Shown here: positions 1 to 6,975 of the stretch, one piece after another
Layout: every line of letters begins with the position of its first letter
How positions within the stretch are numbered: the stretch's first letter is position 1
Assembly: GCA_964396265.1 (NCBI GenBank)
Contig: CAYNEM010000033.1
Coordinates: 1-9,813 of the forward strand
DNA length: 9,813 nt
Direction of reading: 5' to 3'
From: EA-27 sp964396265
GTDB lineage: Archaea > Thermoplasmatota > Thermoplasmata > RBG-16-68-12 > EA-27
Translations under genes and position numbers: made by a program
Notes under the pieces: generated by a model
Databases searched by the model: none
Told to the model about the DNA's origin: nothing
What the model saw: the letters and a program-made list of their open reading frames with translations, nothing else

Positions 1-74
1 TGCCTCTCATGGTCGAGGTGCGACCTCGCGAGACGAAGCACGGCGGCGAGTCCGTCAAGGTGATCGAGGACTGA
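1..74 (+). CDS. C-terminal end of an unrecognised plus-strand protein (partial)
   Basis: An open frame enters from the left edge (first full codon at base 3) and stops at TGA 72-74, giving about 23 residues ending in ESVKVIED. The charged, ordinary composition (EVRPRETKHGGE) looks like a protein tail and the codons are G/C-rich in third position. It would converge tail to tail with the ABC ATPase and overlap its end by 20 bases, the same compact arrangement seen between the DUF357 gene and pantoate kinase. I do not recognise the family and so few residues cannot establish it. It could also be chance. Confidence 0.35.
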   Translation, partial: PLMVEVRPRETKHGGESVKVIED

Positions 75-744
75 CGGCGACGAGCCGCCCGTCCTCCATG
101 TCCATGGTGGTGTCGGCGATTCGCGCAGCGTGCGCGTCGTGGCTCACGATGATGACTGTCTTGCCGCGCTCCTTGCTCGCCTTGCCCAAGTAGTCGAAGA
201 CAATCGTCGCGTTCTCGGAGTCGAGCTCCCCGGTCGGCTCGTCCGCCAGAATGATCGGAGGCTCGTTCGCGAGCGCGACTGCGATTGCGACCCGCTGTTG
301 CTCCCCACCGCTGAGCTCGTCAGGTCTCTGACCTGCCCGCTTCGAGAGGCCGATGACGCCGAGCAGCTCCTTGGCACGCTTGTCCCTTTCTTTCGCTGGG
401 ACTCCCGCGAGGCGCATGGGGAGGTCCACATTCTCGGAGGCCGTCAGCACGGGGACGAGGTTGAAGAACTGGAACACGAAGCCGACCTTCTCCCGGCGAT
501 ACTTCACGAGCTCCGCGTCGGACATCTGCGCGACGTTCTGTCCGCCGAAGTCAATCGACCCCGCGGTGGGGCGGTCGAGGCCGCCGACGAGGTTCAGCAG
601 GGTCGTCTTCCCGCAGCCCGAGGGTCCGCGAATCCACGTGACTTTCCCGCCGGCAAAGGTCGCGTCGAGACCGCGAAGCGCAATGACCTCGAGCTTTCCC
701 ATCTTGTACACCTTGATCAGATCGTGGACGACGATGTCCGTCAC
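55..744 (-). CDS. ABC transporter ATP-binding protein (LolD/MacB type)
   Basis: A 229-residue ATPase that should power the FtsX-type permease encoded just upstream. All ABC motifs are visible: Walker A GPSGCGKTT at residues 40-48, Q-loop Gln92, signature LSGGEQQ at 144-150, Walker B ending LADEP with the catalytic Glu169, and the switch His202. The sequence between Walker A and the signature (TAGSIDFGG, then VGFVFQFFNLVPVLTASENV) is typical of the LolD/MacB/FtsE group that works with FtsX-like permeases rather than with import permeases. The start is GTG at 744, directly abutting the permease TGA (745-747) with no spacer, so the pair is probably translationally coupled. The substrate cannot be told from sequence. 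It is cytoplasmic and membrane-associated through the permease. Confidence 0.95.
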   Translation of the reverse strand: MTDIVVHDLIKVYKMGKLEVIALRGLDATFAGGKVTWIRGPSGCGKTTLLNLVGGLDRPTAGSIDFGGQNVAQMSDAELVKYRREKVGFVFQFFNLVPVLTASENVDLPMRLAGVPAKERDKRAKELLGVIGLSKRAGQRPDELSGGEQQRVAIAVALANEPPIILADEPTGELDSENATIVFDYLGKASKERGKTVIIVSHDAHAARIADTTMDMEDGRLVAVSPRSP

Positions 745-3372
745 TCAACCACCTCGCAACTTCAGGGCCCGGGCGACGTCCATCCTCTGGATGGAGAGCG
801 CACCGATGAAGCTCGCGACCCACACGCCGAGGACGGCGGCCAGGAGGGGCCAAAGGACCGTAGCGGGCACGACGAAAGGGATCGGCGTGGGCGATACGAT
901 CGAAGCGAGCGTGAGGAATGTGGCGGCGGTCACGAGTCCCGCAACCACGCCGAGCATCAGTCCCAGGAGGGACACGACCCATCCCTCGGCCATTACAAGT
1001 TTCGCGACCGTCCGCGGCCTCGCCCCTCGGGCGACGAGGGTCGCGAACTCTTCCCGACGAAGGGCAGCCCCCGTGTATACGAGGAGCCCGACGCCCAGGA
1101 CGGACAGGAGGAGCGCCACGTGCGTCTGCGTCGTCAAGTACGAGAACACTGCGGCCGACAGGGGGTTCCGCGCCTCTTGCTCGAACGCCTCCGCCTGAGT
1201 CACGACGGACGCATATCCGCCAAACACGGCCGAGGCGTTCTGGGCGACTTGCCGTGGGTTCGCCCCAGACTCAACTGCAATGAGGTAGCTCACCCCCCTC
1301 CAAGAAAACATGGTTGCACCGGGGACCGTCGAGAAATCCACGAACGTGGCTTCCATCGGGAAGCCCGGCGCGAGTCCCGGCAAGTCCCTTACGACCGCCG
1401 CGAGGCGGGCCGTTACGTCCACGGAGAGGACGTCGCCCAGGGAAACGACGTCGCCAACGTGGAGACCGTAGACCGCCTGGAACGCTTCAGTGGCGGCGAA
1501 CGTCCCGCCCACATCGAGAGCCGCCATCAGGGCTGCTGGGTCCGTCCCGCCAAGATGGGAGGCGGTCAGCCAAGGGACCGTCCGCAGAAATGTCGAGGCT
1601 TCGAACACGATCGTCACACCGAAGTTCGAGCTCGCGAAAAGGACGGGCGTGACCTCCGCGACGCCGGGGATCGCGCGAAGGGCGTCCCACAAAGCGGGCG
1701 TGAACAAGGGTTCGATAATGCCGCCGCCGTCCCAGTACGGTTGTATGACGACATCGGAGGGGACTTGACGCAGCACACCTTCGCGCCGGTACGCCTCGGA
1801 GGAGGCAGCGATGATGCTGACCACGAGGACGAATGCGACCGCGAACGTAACGATGACCGCCGTGTTCGAGGCCCTCCGTGGCGCTCGCGCGAGATTCTTC
1901 TCCACCAACGGTTCGAGATCGCCCACGGCGGGTCGGAGGAGGCGGGAGAGTGCCCGATAGGCGACCGTGGTCCCCCGGGTTAGGTACCGGACGATCGCGG
2001 CTGTCAGGAAGAACGGAGCCAGCGGGGCGAGGATGAAGGTGGAGAAGCCAAGAAGGAACCCGATGACCCCGAGCGGAGAGCCCTCGAGGGATGCGGAGGC
2101 GATCATGAGAAGGATTCCCGAGACGGCGACGCCCGCGAGAAGGAAGTCCCGTGAAGCCTTGTGGGGGATAGCGACCTCCTCGGCGTGGAACGTCTTCAGG
2201 CCGCCGACGATGTCCTCCGAGGCGAGGAGCTTGATTCCGCGGCGGGACGCCCCCAGTGCGAGGAGCCACCCGATGAGGAGCGTGAGCAGAATCGTTCCGG
2301 GCGAGAGCCTCACGTCCGAAGGGGCGAGCGTTGTGGACACGGCGAAGTTCGGCACCGAGAACAGGCGGCTGAGGCCTATGGCGAGCAAGACGCCGACCGC
2401 TGCCGCCAGGGACCCGAGGATGAGCGCCTGCCCCGTCAGGAAGAGGCGCACGCCGCGTAGGGAGAGGCCCCGGGCACGGAGGACCGCGAGCTCCCGCCGC
2501 CGAGAGGTCAGCCCGACATCAAACCCGACCTTCGAGAGAAGCACCGCAAGGCCAAGGGTCGGGATGGCGATGAGCAGGAAGAAGAGCCGAAGAATCAGTG
2601 TGCCCTGGTCGAGGTTCTCGAAAATGAAAGGGAGCGGTAGACCACCGGTGCCCCCCACATAGCTGAGCCCGAACCCGTGGGGCAAGACTGCGGAATTCAT
2701 GAGGGCCAGTTGGCGCTGGAGGCGTCGGGAGGTTCCGGCCGCGTCGTACGGGTCCAGGAGTGCGTCCCGATCGAGCCACACAAGTACGCTCGCATCGGTC
2801 GCAAGCCATGTGAGGTTCAAGTCCATTTCGAACCGCGGGAGGTCGCCCGCCCCCAGAAACAAAGAACCCGTGGAAAAGGCGAGGGGCGGATCCAGCGTGC
2901 GCCAGAAGCCGCTGACGAGGAAAGTTGCGTTTCGAACCTCGCCGATCTGCGTGAAGTTCGCGCCAAGGACGAACTGTCGGACCTCGAAGACAATCGGGTC
3001 TCCCAGTTGGAAGCCCAGGAGAGCGAAGTCCTCGTGCACGATCACCCCTCCGGTTGGCGGGCCGTCCCAGCCGACTCCCAGCCGGTCCGCCACGCTGTCG
3101 AATGTCGGAAAGACAAAGTTCGCGATCACGAAGCCCACGGTGGCGTTCGGGAGGCCACTCGCGGAGGCGTTCACCTCGACGATGTGTATCAACAGAGGTT
3201 CCGTCCGTTCCACGTTCGGGACCGCTGCGAGCGCCTGGGTGGCGTTCGCGAGACCGGACTCGGGGCCACTCGCGGAGGCGTCGAACGGGAGGCCCTCCAG
3301 GTAGTACTCCATCACCCCGCGAAGCGTGGAGTCCATCGCTGCCCACGGCGCGGCCACGACCGCGACGCCCAA
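745..3372 (-). CDS. Large FtsX/MacB-like ABC transporter permease
   Basis: Membrane subunit of an exporter or extracytoplasmic-acting ABC complex, 875 residues from the TTG at 3372. Counting from that TTG: a large extracytoplasmic domain (about 25-250), a first FtsX core of three helices (about 256-283, 308-337, 358-376), two more helices (about 407-428, 434-462), a helix at about 503-524, a second extracytoplasmic domain (about 525-740), and a second FtsX core (about 752-771, 796-822, 836-860). The cytoplasmic loops RRRELAVLRARG and RREEFATLVARG are the repeated FtsX coupling motif, so this is a duplicated permease. The frame clearly continues upstream: AIATYAVRTVVRNRR then a hydrophobic run, encoded from about 3450, is the usual start of such permeases. 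No ATG, GTG or TTG exists in frame between the TGA at 3526-3528 and 3372, so the TTG given here is only a formal start and lies inside the first helix. Confidence 0.9.
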   Translation of the reverse strand: MGVAVVAAPWAAMDSTLRGVMEYYLEGLPFDASASGPESGLANATQALAAVPNVERTEPLLIHIVEVNASASGLPNATVGFVIANFVFPTFDSVADRLGVGWDGPPTGGVIVHEDFALLGFQLGDPIVFEVRQFVLGANFTQIGEVRNATFLVSGFWRTLDPPLAFSTGSLFLGAGDLPRFEMDLNLTWLATDASVLVWLDRDALLDPYDAAGTSRRLQRQLALMNSAVLPHGFGLSYVGGTGGLPLPFIFENLDQGTLILRLFFLLIAIPTLGLAVLLSKVGFDVGLTSRRRELAVLRARGLSLRGVRLFLTGQALILGSLAAAVGVLLAIGLSRLFSVPNFAVSTTLAPSDVRLSPGTILLTLLIGWLLALGASRRGIKLLASEDIVGGLKTFHAEEVAIPHKASRDFLLAGVAVSGILLMIASASLEGSPLGVIGFLLGFSTFILAPLAPFFLTAAIVRYLTRGTTVAYRALSRLLRPAVGDLEPLVEKNLARAPRRASNTAVIVTFAVAFVLVVSIIAASSEAYRREGVLRQVPSDVVIQPYWDGGGIIEPLFTPALWDALRAIPGVAEVTPVLFASSNFGVTIVFEASTFLRTVPWLTASHLGGTDPAALMAALDVGGTFAATEAFQAVYGLHVGDVVSLGDVLSVDVTARLAAVVRDLPGLAPGFPMEATFVDFSTVPGATMFSWRGVSYLIAVESGANPRQVAQNASAVFGGYASVVTQAEAFEQEARNPLSAAVFSYLTTQTHVALLLSVLGVGLLVYTGAALRREEFATLVARGARPRTVAKLVMAEGWVVSLLGLMLGVVAGLVTAATFLTLASIVSPTPIPFVVPATVLWPLLAAVLGVWVASFIGALSIQRMDVARALKLRGG

Positions 3373-3525
3373 GGCGAGTCCGACGAGAGCGGAGACTGTT
3401 GCCCTTCGATTGCGTACGACCGTGCGGACCGCGTAGGTCGCGATGGCGGGGCCCCTCGTCCGGATTCCTCCCGCGAAGCAACCGGGAAGGGGCAGAAAAG
3501 GATTCCCCGCGGATTGACTGACTCC

Positions 3526-3594
3526 TCAGTTCGACTTCCAGGAGAGGAGCTTGGCAGGGATGAGGAAGAAGACGAGCCGGAGGACGAGCGTCAT
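3526..3594 (-). CDS. Tiny hydrophobic ORF, 22 residues, upstream of the permease
   Basis: ATG at 3594, TGA at 3526-3528. The peptide begins MTLVLRLVFFLIPAKLL and ends WKSN: a short hydrophobic segment followed by a polar basic end, like a single-pass microprotein or the tail of a larger membrane protein. Upstream, the frame remains open only a few codons (to a TGA about 30 bases before the ATG). It lies in the same frame as the permease, separated by one TGA. It could be a real leader or small membrane peptide, a remnant of a longer gene, or chance. No recognisable family. Confidence 0.2.
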   Translation of the reverse strand: MTLVLRLVFFLIPAKLLSWKSN

Positions 3595-3735
3595 GCCAAG
3601 ATAGGGCAGGACCTTCCCACTCGTTCCCCAAGATCATCGCCGTCGTGTACCGACCCCCGTGAAGTCGGTCCGGAGGGAGCCTCCACTCTATCTAGGGAAA
3701 TCGCCGTTTCGAACGGGGTGTAAAGTCCGGGGCGC

Positions 3736-3747
3736 ACCTTCTTACGG
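3736..3747 (+). promoter_or_regulatory. Possible TATA element of the DUF357 gene
   Basis: ACCTTCTTACGG lies about 26 bases before the DUF357 ATG and resembles the ACCTTCATAACC element before the tRNA. It is weak, with only a partial T/A run, so the call is tentative. Confidence 0.3.
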
Positions 3748-3767
3748 CCCGGCGCCACATCCGAGCC

Positions 3768-4058
3768 ATGGCCGACCTCTCCGAAGACCTCGTGCGCAAG
3801 GACCTCGCCGTGACACGCCGCGCGCTCGAGAAGCTCAAGGTCATCGCCCCTGAAAAGACGTACGCGCGCCGCATCGCGGAGGACTTCCTGGGGATGGCAC
3901 GGTCCTATCACGCGGACGCGGAACACTTCGCCGCCAAGGGCGACCTCGTGAACGCCTTCGCGGCGGTGAACTACGCGCACGGGTGGCTCGACGCGGGCGC
4001 TCGCCTCGGCGTGTTCGATGTCGACGGGGACAACCGGCTGTTCACGCTCTTAGAGTGA
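3768..4058 (+). CDS. DUF357 family protein
   Basis: A 96-residue soluble protein of the archaeal DUF357 family. The match rests on the central and C-terminal pattern: Y at about 44, SYHADAEHFAAKGD, then AFAAVNYAHGWLDAGARLG and FDVDGDN at the end, which is the conserved signature of the family. The protein is predicted all-helical and cytoplasmic; no biochemical role is established for the family that I know of. The ATG at 3768 is preceded by a weak TATA-like element, suggesting a leaderless or nearly leaderless message. Its last 17 bases overlap the 3' end of the pantoate kinase gene on the other strand (4042-4058), so the two genes share their termination region. Family assignment is confident, function unknown. 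Confidence 0.88.
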   Translation: MADLSEDLVRKDLAVTRRALEKLKVIAPEKTYARRIAEDFLGMARSYHADAEHFAAKGDLVNAFAAVNYAHGWLDAGARLGVFDVDGDNRLFTLLE

Positions 4059-4929
4059 GGACCCGCGCGCCCTTCTGATCGACGGTGCAACGGTACCGCT
4101 GCGCACCCATGCCCTTGAGCAGAGCGTCCAGCGGCTCGAGCTGGCCGACCGCGAACACGGAGTTCCCGAGCATCGCCATCGTGCAGTGCCCGTATGGCGC
4201 CGCGCCCTCAATCATGTCCATCACCTTGCCCTGAGCGAGCCCAGTCGCGATCGCGAACTCGCGCCCGAGTCGGAAGAGGTCGGGCATGGTCATCGTCTTG
4301 CGGAACTCCTGGACGCACCGCGCCCCGACCTCCGCGATCGTCTTCACCTTGGCGGGGTCGGAGAGGACCGCACGCGTGGGGATCGGGGCACCGACCACCC
4401 CCAGAAGGATGTCCGCATCGGCGGAGATGCGCTTCACGATCCCGTTGGGCGGCGCACCCGGCTCCAGGCGTAGGTCCATGCCGCCAAGCGATGCGGGCAC
4501 CACGTCCCCGAGTCCGGTCCTCGCCTCGACCTCCGCCGCGTGGGCGATCGCGACGCAGCGGGGGTGCGAGAGCCCGAGCTCGAGGGCGTCGTTCACCGCC
4601 AAAACGGCGCTGAGGGCTCCGGCGGCGCTCATCCCGAACCCCTGCGACATCGGCAGCTTGACGTCGCTCTGCACGAACACCTCGAAGGACGCCCCGCCGA
4701 TCGCCCGCTCCACCGCCAACCGCGTTGTGGGCGCGGAGACCTCCTCGCGGTTCAGGTAGATCCGAATGTTCTGCTTCCGCCCCAGGCGCGCCTTCACGCG
4801 CGTCTTCACGCCGAGGGTGAGCGAGAGGCCCGCGCCGCGAGAGCCCTTCTTGAACGGGTCCGCGTGCTCCACGGGCTCGAAGAACGCGGTCACATGGCCG
4901 GGGCAGAAGGCGCTACTTTCCGAGGCCAT
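4042..4929 (-). CDS. Pantoate kinase (archaeal CoA pathway, GHMP kinase superfamily)
   Basis: A 295-residue GHMP-fold kinase expected to phosphorylate pantoate to 4-phosphopantoate with ATP; archaea use this step, followed by phosphopantothenate synthetase, in place of the bacterial PanC/PanK route. Visible features: N-terminal FCPGHVTAFFEPV (residues 8-20), the RGAGLSLTLGV strand (31-41), the phosphate-binding GHMP motif LPMSQGFGMSAAGALSAVLA (92-111), and the C-terminal GHCTMAMLGNSVFA region corresponding to the third GHMP motif. Length fits the family. The ATG at 4929 lies inside the end of coaBC, a 17-base overlap in another frame, so both proteins come from one transcript and translation is probably coupled. 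Downstream, its stop overlaps the DUF357 gene. The context with coaBC strongly favours pantoate kinase over other GHMP kinases such as mevalonate or homoserine kinase. Confidence 0.93.
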   Translation of the reverse strand: MASESSAFCPGHVTAFFEPVEHADPFKKGSRGAGLSLTLGVKTRVKARLGRKQNIRIYLNREEVSAPTTRLAVERAIGGASFEVFVQSDVKLPMSQGFGMSAAGALSAVLAVNDALELGLSHPRCVAIAHAAEVEARTGLGDVVPASLGGMDLRLEPGAPPNGIVKRISADADILLGVVGAPIPTRAVLSDPAKVKTIAEVGARCVQEFRKTMTMPDLFRLGREFAIATGLAQGKVMDMIEGAAPYGHCTMAMLGNSVFAVGQLEPLDALLKGMGAQRYRCTVDQKGARVLTLRA

Positions 4930-6112
4930 GGATCACCGCCCTCCAGATCACGTCCGCGGCCTCGGCCTTCGAGCCTGCGTGCTCCGTGCTCCTGCCCTGG
5001 CGGTCCATGATGAGGATGGAGGTCTGTCCCTTCCCGACCTTGGCGACATCGTTGGCGACGACGAGGTCCAGGTCGGCCTCCTTCAGGAGGGCCATCGCAC
5101 GAGAACGAAGGTCCTCCGCGGACACACGCGCCTCCGCCTTGAACCCGACGAGCACCTTCGCCCCCTTCCGGAGGACGGGCAGGACCTTCGGCGTCGGGTC
5201 GAGGTCCAGAGTCATCGACCCCTCCCGCGAGGGGATCTTGCCGACCGCCTTCCGCGGTGTGAAATCGCTGATTGCGGCGGGGACGACGCACACGTCCGCC
5301 TTCATGTCGCCCGCCATCGACGCCAGGTCTGCGGTCGTCTCGAACGTGCGCGAGCGCAGGTATTGCGGCACGTGTGTATGGTGTCGGCCGAGCCATACCT
5401 CCAGGTCTGCGCCCAGCTCGAAGGCCGCCTTCGCGAGCTCGACGCCCGTCTCCCCGGAGGAGCGGTTCGTCACGATCCGGACGTCGTCGATCGGCTCCGC
5501 GGTCGCGCCCGCGACGACGACGACCTTCTTCCCCGCCAACGCTGAGCCGCCAAGCCGGCGGATCACGCGCGCCACGATCTCGTCGACATCCGCGAGCTTC
5601 GCCTTGTCCTCCTCGAACTTGGGCGTCACGACATCGATGCCGTGCGTCTCCAGCGTCTTCAGGTGCGCGGCGATGAGCGGGTTCGCGTACATCGTCTCGT
5701 GCATCGCTGGCGCGATCATGATCGGGATGCCCGCGCCGAGGGCATTCTGTGCGAACGTCGTCACGACCGTGTCGTCGATCCCCATCGCGATCTTCGCGAT
5801 CGTGTTCGAGGTGGCGGGCGCGATGAGGACGAGGTCCGCCGTGCCCTCGGTCCCGACGAGCTCGATGTAGGGGACGGTACCATCGAGCTTCGTGATGGGG
5901 TCGCGTCCGGTGGCGAACTGGAGGGCGTTCGGGTGGATGATCTCCATCGCATCCTTCGAGAGGACGGGCACGACGTGCGCCCCGTGGCGGATCAGCTCTC
6001 GCGCGAGCTTCACGGTCTCCACGGCGGCGATGCTCCCCGTGATGCAGAGGACGATCGTCTTGCCCTTCAGCTTCCCGGACTTGGCGGCGTGGATGCGTCT
6101 CGCGGGGTGCAT
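4913..6112 (-). CDS. coaBC: Bifunctional phosphopantothenoylcysteine synthetase/decarboxylase
   Basis: A 399-residue bifunctional enzyme: the C-terminal CoaB half joins 4'-phosphopantothenate to cysteine using CTP, and the N-terminal CoaC half (FMN) decarboxylates the product to 4'-phosphopantetheine. CoaC half: TGSIAAVETVKLARELIRHG (25-44), APATSNTIAKIAMGIDD (98-114, with Asn103), and the substrate clamp PAMHETMYAN (135-144), the archaeal form of the clamp. CoaB half from about 194: AGATAEPIDDVRIVTNRSSG (201-220), VPAAISDF (277-284), KIPS with Lys292, and VANDV (352-356). The start MHP at 6112 is chosen over the ATG at 6142 because a TATA box overlaps the latter and because archaeal homologues also begin MHP. 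Oddity: Tyr82 stands where the decarboxylase histidine is expected. It is first in an operon with pantoate kinase. Confidence 0.96.
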   Translation of the reverse strand: MHPARRIHAAKSGKLKGKTIVLCITGSIAAVETVKLARELIRHGAHVVPVLSKDAMEIIHPNALQFATGRDPITKLDGTVPYIELVGTEGTADLVLIAPATSNTIAKIAMGIDDTVVTTFAQNALGAGIPIMIAPAMHETMYANPLIAAHLKTLETHGIDVVTPKFEEDKAKLADVDEIVARVIRRLGGSALAGKKVVVVAGATAEPIDDVRIVTNRSSGETGVELAKAAFELGADLEVWLGRHHTHVPQYLRSRTFETTADLASMAGDMKADVCVVPAAISDFTPRKAVGKIPSREGSMTLDLDPTPKVLPVLRKGAKVLVGFKAEARVSAEDLRSRAMALLKEADLDLVVANDVAKVGKGQTSILIMDRQGRSTEHAGSKAEAADVIWRAVIHGLGK

Positions 6113-6137
6113 GGATGCGCTCGGAAGAGTCACCCTA

Positions 6138-6150
6138 GGCATATATCTAT
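6138..6150. promoter_or_regulatory. Shared bidirectional TATA box for coaBC and the divergent unknown gene
   Basis: GCATATATC contains the self-complementary core ATATAT, centred near 6144. The coaBC start (6112, minus) is about 32 bases to one side and the ATG at 6179 (plus) about 35 bases to the other. No other good TATA element is visible between the two starts. A single box could be read in both directions; this is inferred from spacing. Confidence 0.6.
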
Positions 6151-6178
6151 TCGGGAACCTATGGTTTCGAGGGGTCGA

Positions 6179-6742
6179 ATGGGAGCCCATTGCTATCTGT
6201 TCCTGCCGAACGATGTGGAGCCAATGAGGGTGGTGGAGCTCATGGCCATCGTTCTGGGAGCGAGCGCTGAGCTTGTTTCCGCGCCCGACCCTGGAGGAGA
6301 GCCCAGCGTGAACGTTCGCGGCAGCCCAAGAGTGAGACCCGCCTCGCCGTCGCACTTGGGAGACTGGGAGCTGGACATCGGAGATGACGCCAAGGACTAT
6401 GCAGAAGCCAATTGGCCGGACGAGGCCCTGTCCCTGACACCCACCATCGGCTCGATCACGAGGGAGGACGGGAGGGGCTGGCTCCAAATGACTCTACCAA
6501 GCCGTCCGTTCTTCATTGCCCTAGCCGCAAGACTCGCGTCCTGGTTTGGCGGCATGGTCGAGCCCGACAGTGATCGTGAAGAGCCTCCGCTCGAATCCGT
6601 CCGAACCTGTCCGACCGATTCTCGCGGCAACATCCCGTTGCGAGGCGAGCTTCTGCGGAAGTATCGAGAAAGGCTTGTCTCATTGAGGCCTCTCAACGAT
6701 AGCGAGATTAGCAGTTACGAGGATCGCATCAACCGCGGGTGA
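6179..6742 (+). CDS. Hypothetical soluble protein, unknown family
   Basis: A 187-residue protein I do not recognise. It begins MGAHCYLFLPNDVEPMRVVE, has a Pro/Ser-rich middle (about 35-60), an acidic stretch GDWELDIGDDAKDY (61-74), a hydrophobic aromatic segment SRPFFIALAARLASWFGG (108-125), and a charged helical C-terminus rich in Arg and Glu. No signal peptide or membrane helix is convincing, so it is probably cytoplasmic. The ATG at 6179 is preferred to the one at 6161 (six residues longer) because it lies about 35 bases after the TATA box, like other genes here. Codon choice in third position is less G/C-biased than in coaBC or the cyclophilin, hinting at recent acquisition or weak expression. 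It lies immediately upstream of a tRNA gene. The coding call is good because the frame opens exactly at a promoter; function is unknown. Confidence 0.7.
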   Translation: MGAHCYLFLPNDVEPMRVVELMAIVLGASAELVSAPDPGGEPSVNVRGSPRVRPASPSHLGDWELDIGDDAKDYAEANWPDEALSLTPTIGSITREDGRGWLQMTLPSRPFFIALAARLASWFGGMVEPDSDREEPPLESVRTCPTDSRGNIPLRGELLRKYRERLVSLRPLNDSEISSYEDRINRG

Positions 6743-6775
6743 ACGCGAGAGCACAGCTGGGGGCGGTCGGGCGTG

Positions 6776-6787
6776 ACCTTCATAACC
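6776..6787 (+). promoter_or_regulatory. TATA element of tRNA-Arg
   Basis: ACCTTCATAACC is centred about 29 bases before the first base of the tRNA, the spacing expected for an archaeal TATA box with transcription starting a few bases upstream of the mature 5' end. Confidence 0.5.
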
Positions 6788-6810
6788 TCCGCCTCCATCG
6801 GAGGCACCGC

Positions 6811-6884
6811 GCCCTCGTAGTCTAGCTTGGACAGGACGGAGGCCTGCGGAGCCTCAAACCGGGGTTCGAATCCCCGCGGGGGCG
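6811..6884 (+). tRNA. tRNA-Arg, anticodon GCG
   Basis: A complete 74-base cloverleaf. Acceptor stem GCCCTCG (6811-6817) pairs with CGGGGGC (6877-6883) with one G-U pair; D stem GTCT (6820-6823) with GGAC (6834-6837); anticodon stem GAGGC (6839-6843) with GCCTC (6851-6855), all paired; loop CTGCGGA gives anticodon GCG at 6846-6848, reading CGC and CGU arginine codons; T stem CGGGG (6860-6864) with CCCCG (6872-6876) around the canonical loop TTCGAAT. The discriminator base is G6884 and CCA is not encoded. No intron is present in the anticodon loop. CGC is a frequent arginine codon in this G/C-rich window. Confidence 0.96.
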
Positions 6885-6932
6885 TACCTTCCCTATCCTT
6901 GCAGTAGCCTCATGCCGTGGGGCTTGGCCTTG

Positions 6933-6941
6933 GCCTTTATC
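6933..6941 (+). promoter_or_regulatory. TATA box of the small membrane-protein gene
   Basis: GCCTTTATC lies about 39 bases before the ATG at 6976. Transcription would start near 6963, leaving a short leader that includes the purine-rich GGAGAGG (6963-6969), a possible ribosome binding site 6 bases before the start. This differs from the leaderless spacing at the other promoters in the window. Confidence 0.45.
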
Positions 6942-6975
6942 TCCCCGTCATGCCATCCCAGCGGAGAGGGGGGTC

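Larger units (their letters stand above)
3373..3767. other. Gap between the permease and DUF357, largely without a confident gene
   Basis: Bases 3373 to about 3465 are almost surely the true N-terminal coding part of the permease on the minus strand. A purine-rich stretch GGGAGGAATC on the minus strand (about 3464-3473) resembles a ribosome binding site, and a T-rich CCTTTTCT (about 3495-3502) could be its promoter element. Bases 3526-3594 hold a tiny hydrophobic ORF. From 3595 to 3767 I see no protein; this part should hold the divergent promoters for the permease operon and the DUF357 gene. Confidence 0.5.

Noticed and set aside
130..1983. Very long plus-strand open frame (617 codons) opposite the ATPase and permease
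   Set aside because: It runs antisense to genes with clear motifs, its product is dominated by Arg, Asp, Glu and Gly with no domain, and stop codons are rare in all frames at this G/C content.
2677..3723. Plus-strand open frame of 348 codons over the permease N-terminus
   Set aside because: Shadow of the permease frame; highly charged low-information product, no promoter element and no recognisable motif.
4766..5870. Plus-strand open frames opposite pantoate kinase and coaBC
   Set aside because: Antisense to well-supported enzymes; products are Arg/Ser/Pro-rich and look like reverse-frame translation.
6113..6142. Longer coaBC start at the ATG at 6142
   Set aside because: This ATG overlaps the TATA box, and the MHP start at 6112 agrees with homologues.
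5642..6178. N-terminal extension of the unknown gene at 6179 to the upstream end of its open frame
   Set aside because: The extension is antisense to coaBC and lies upstream of the TATA box at about 6144; the real start should follow the promoter.
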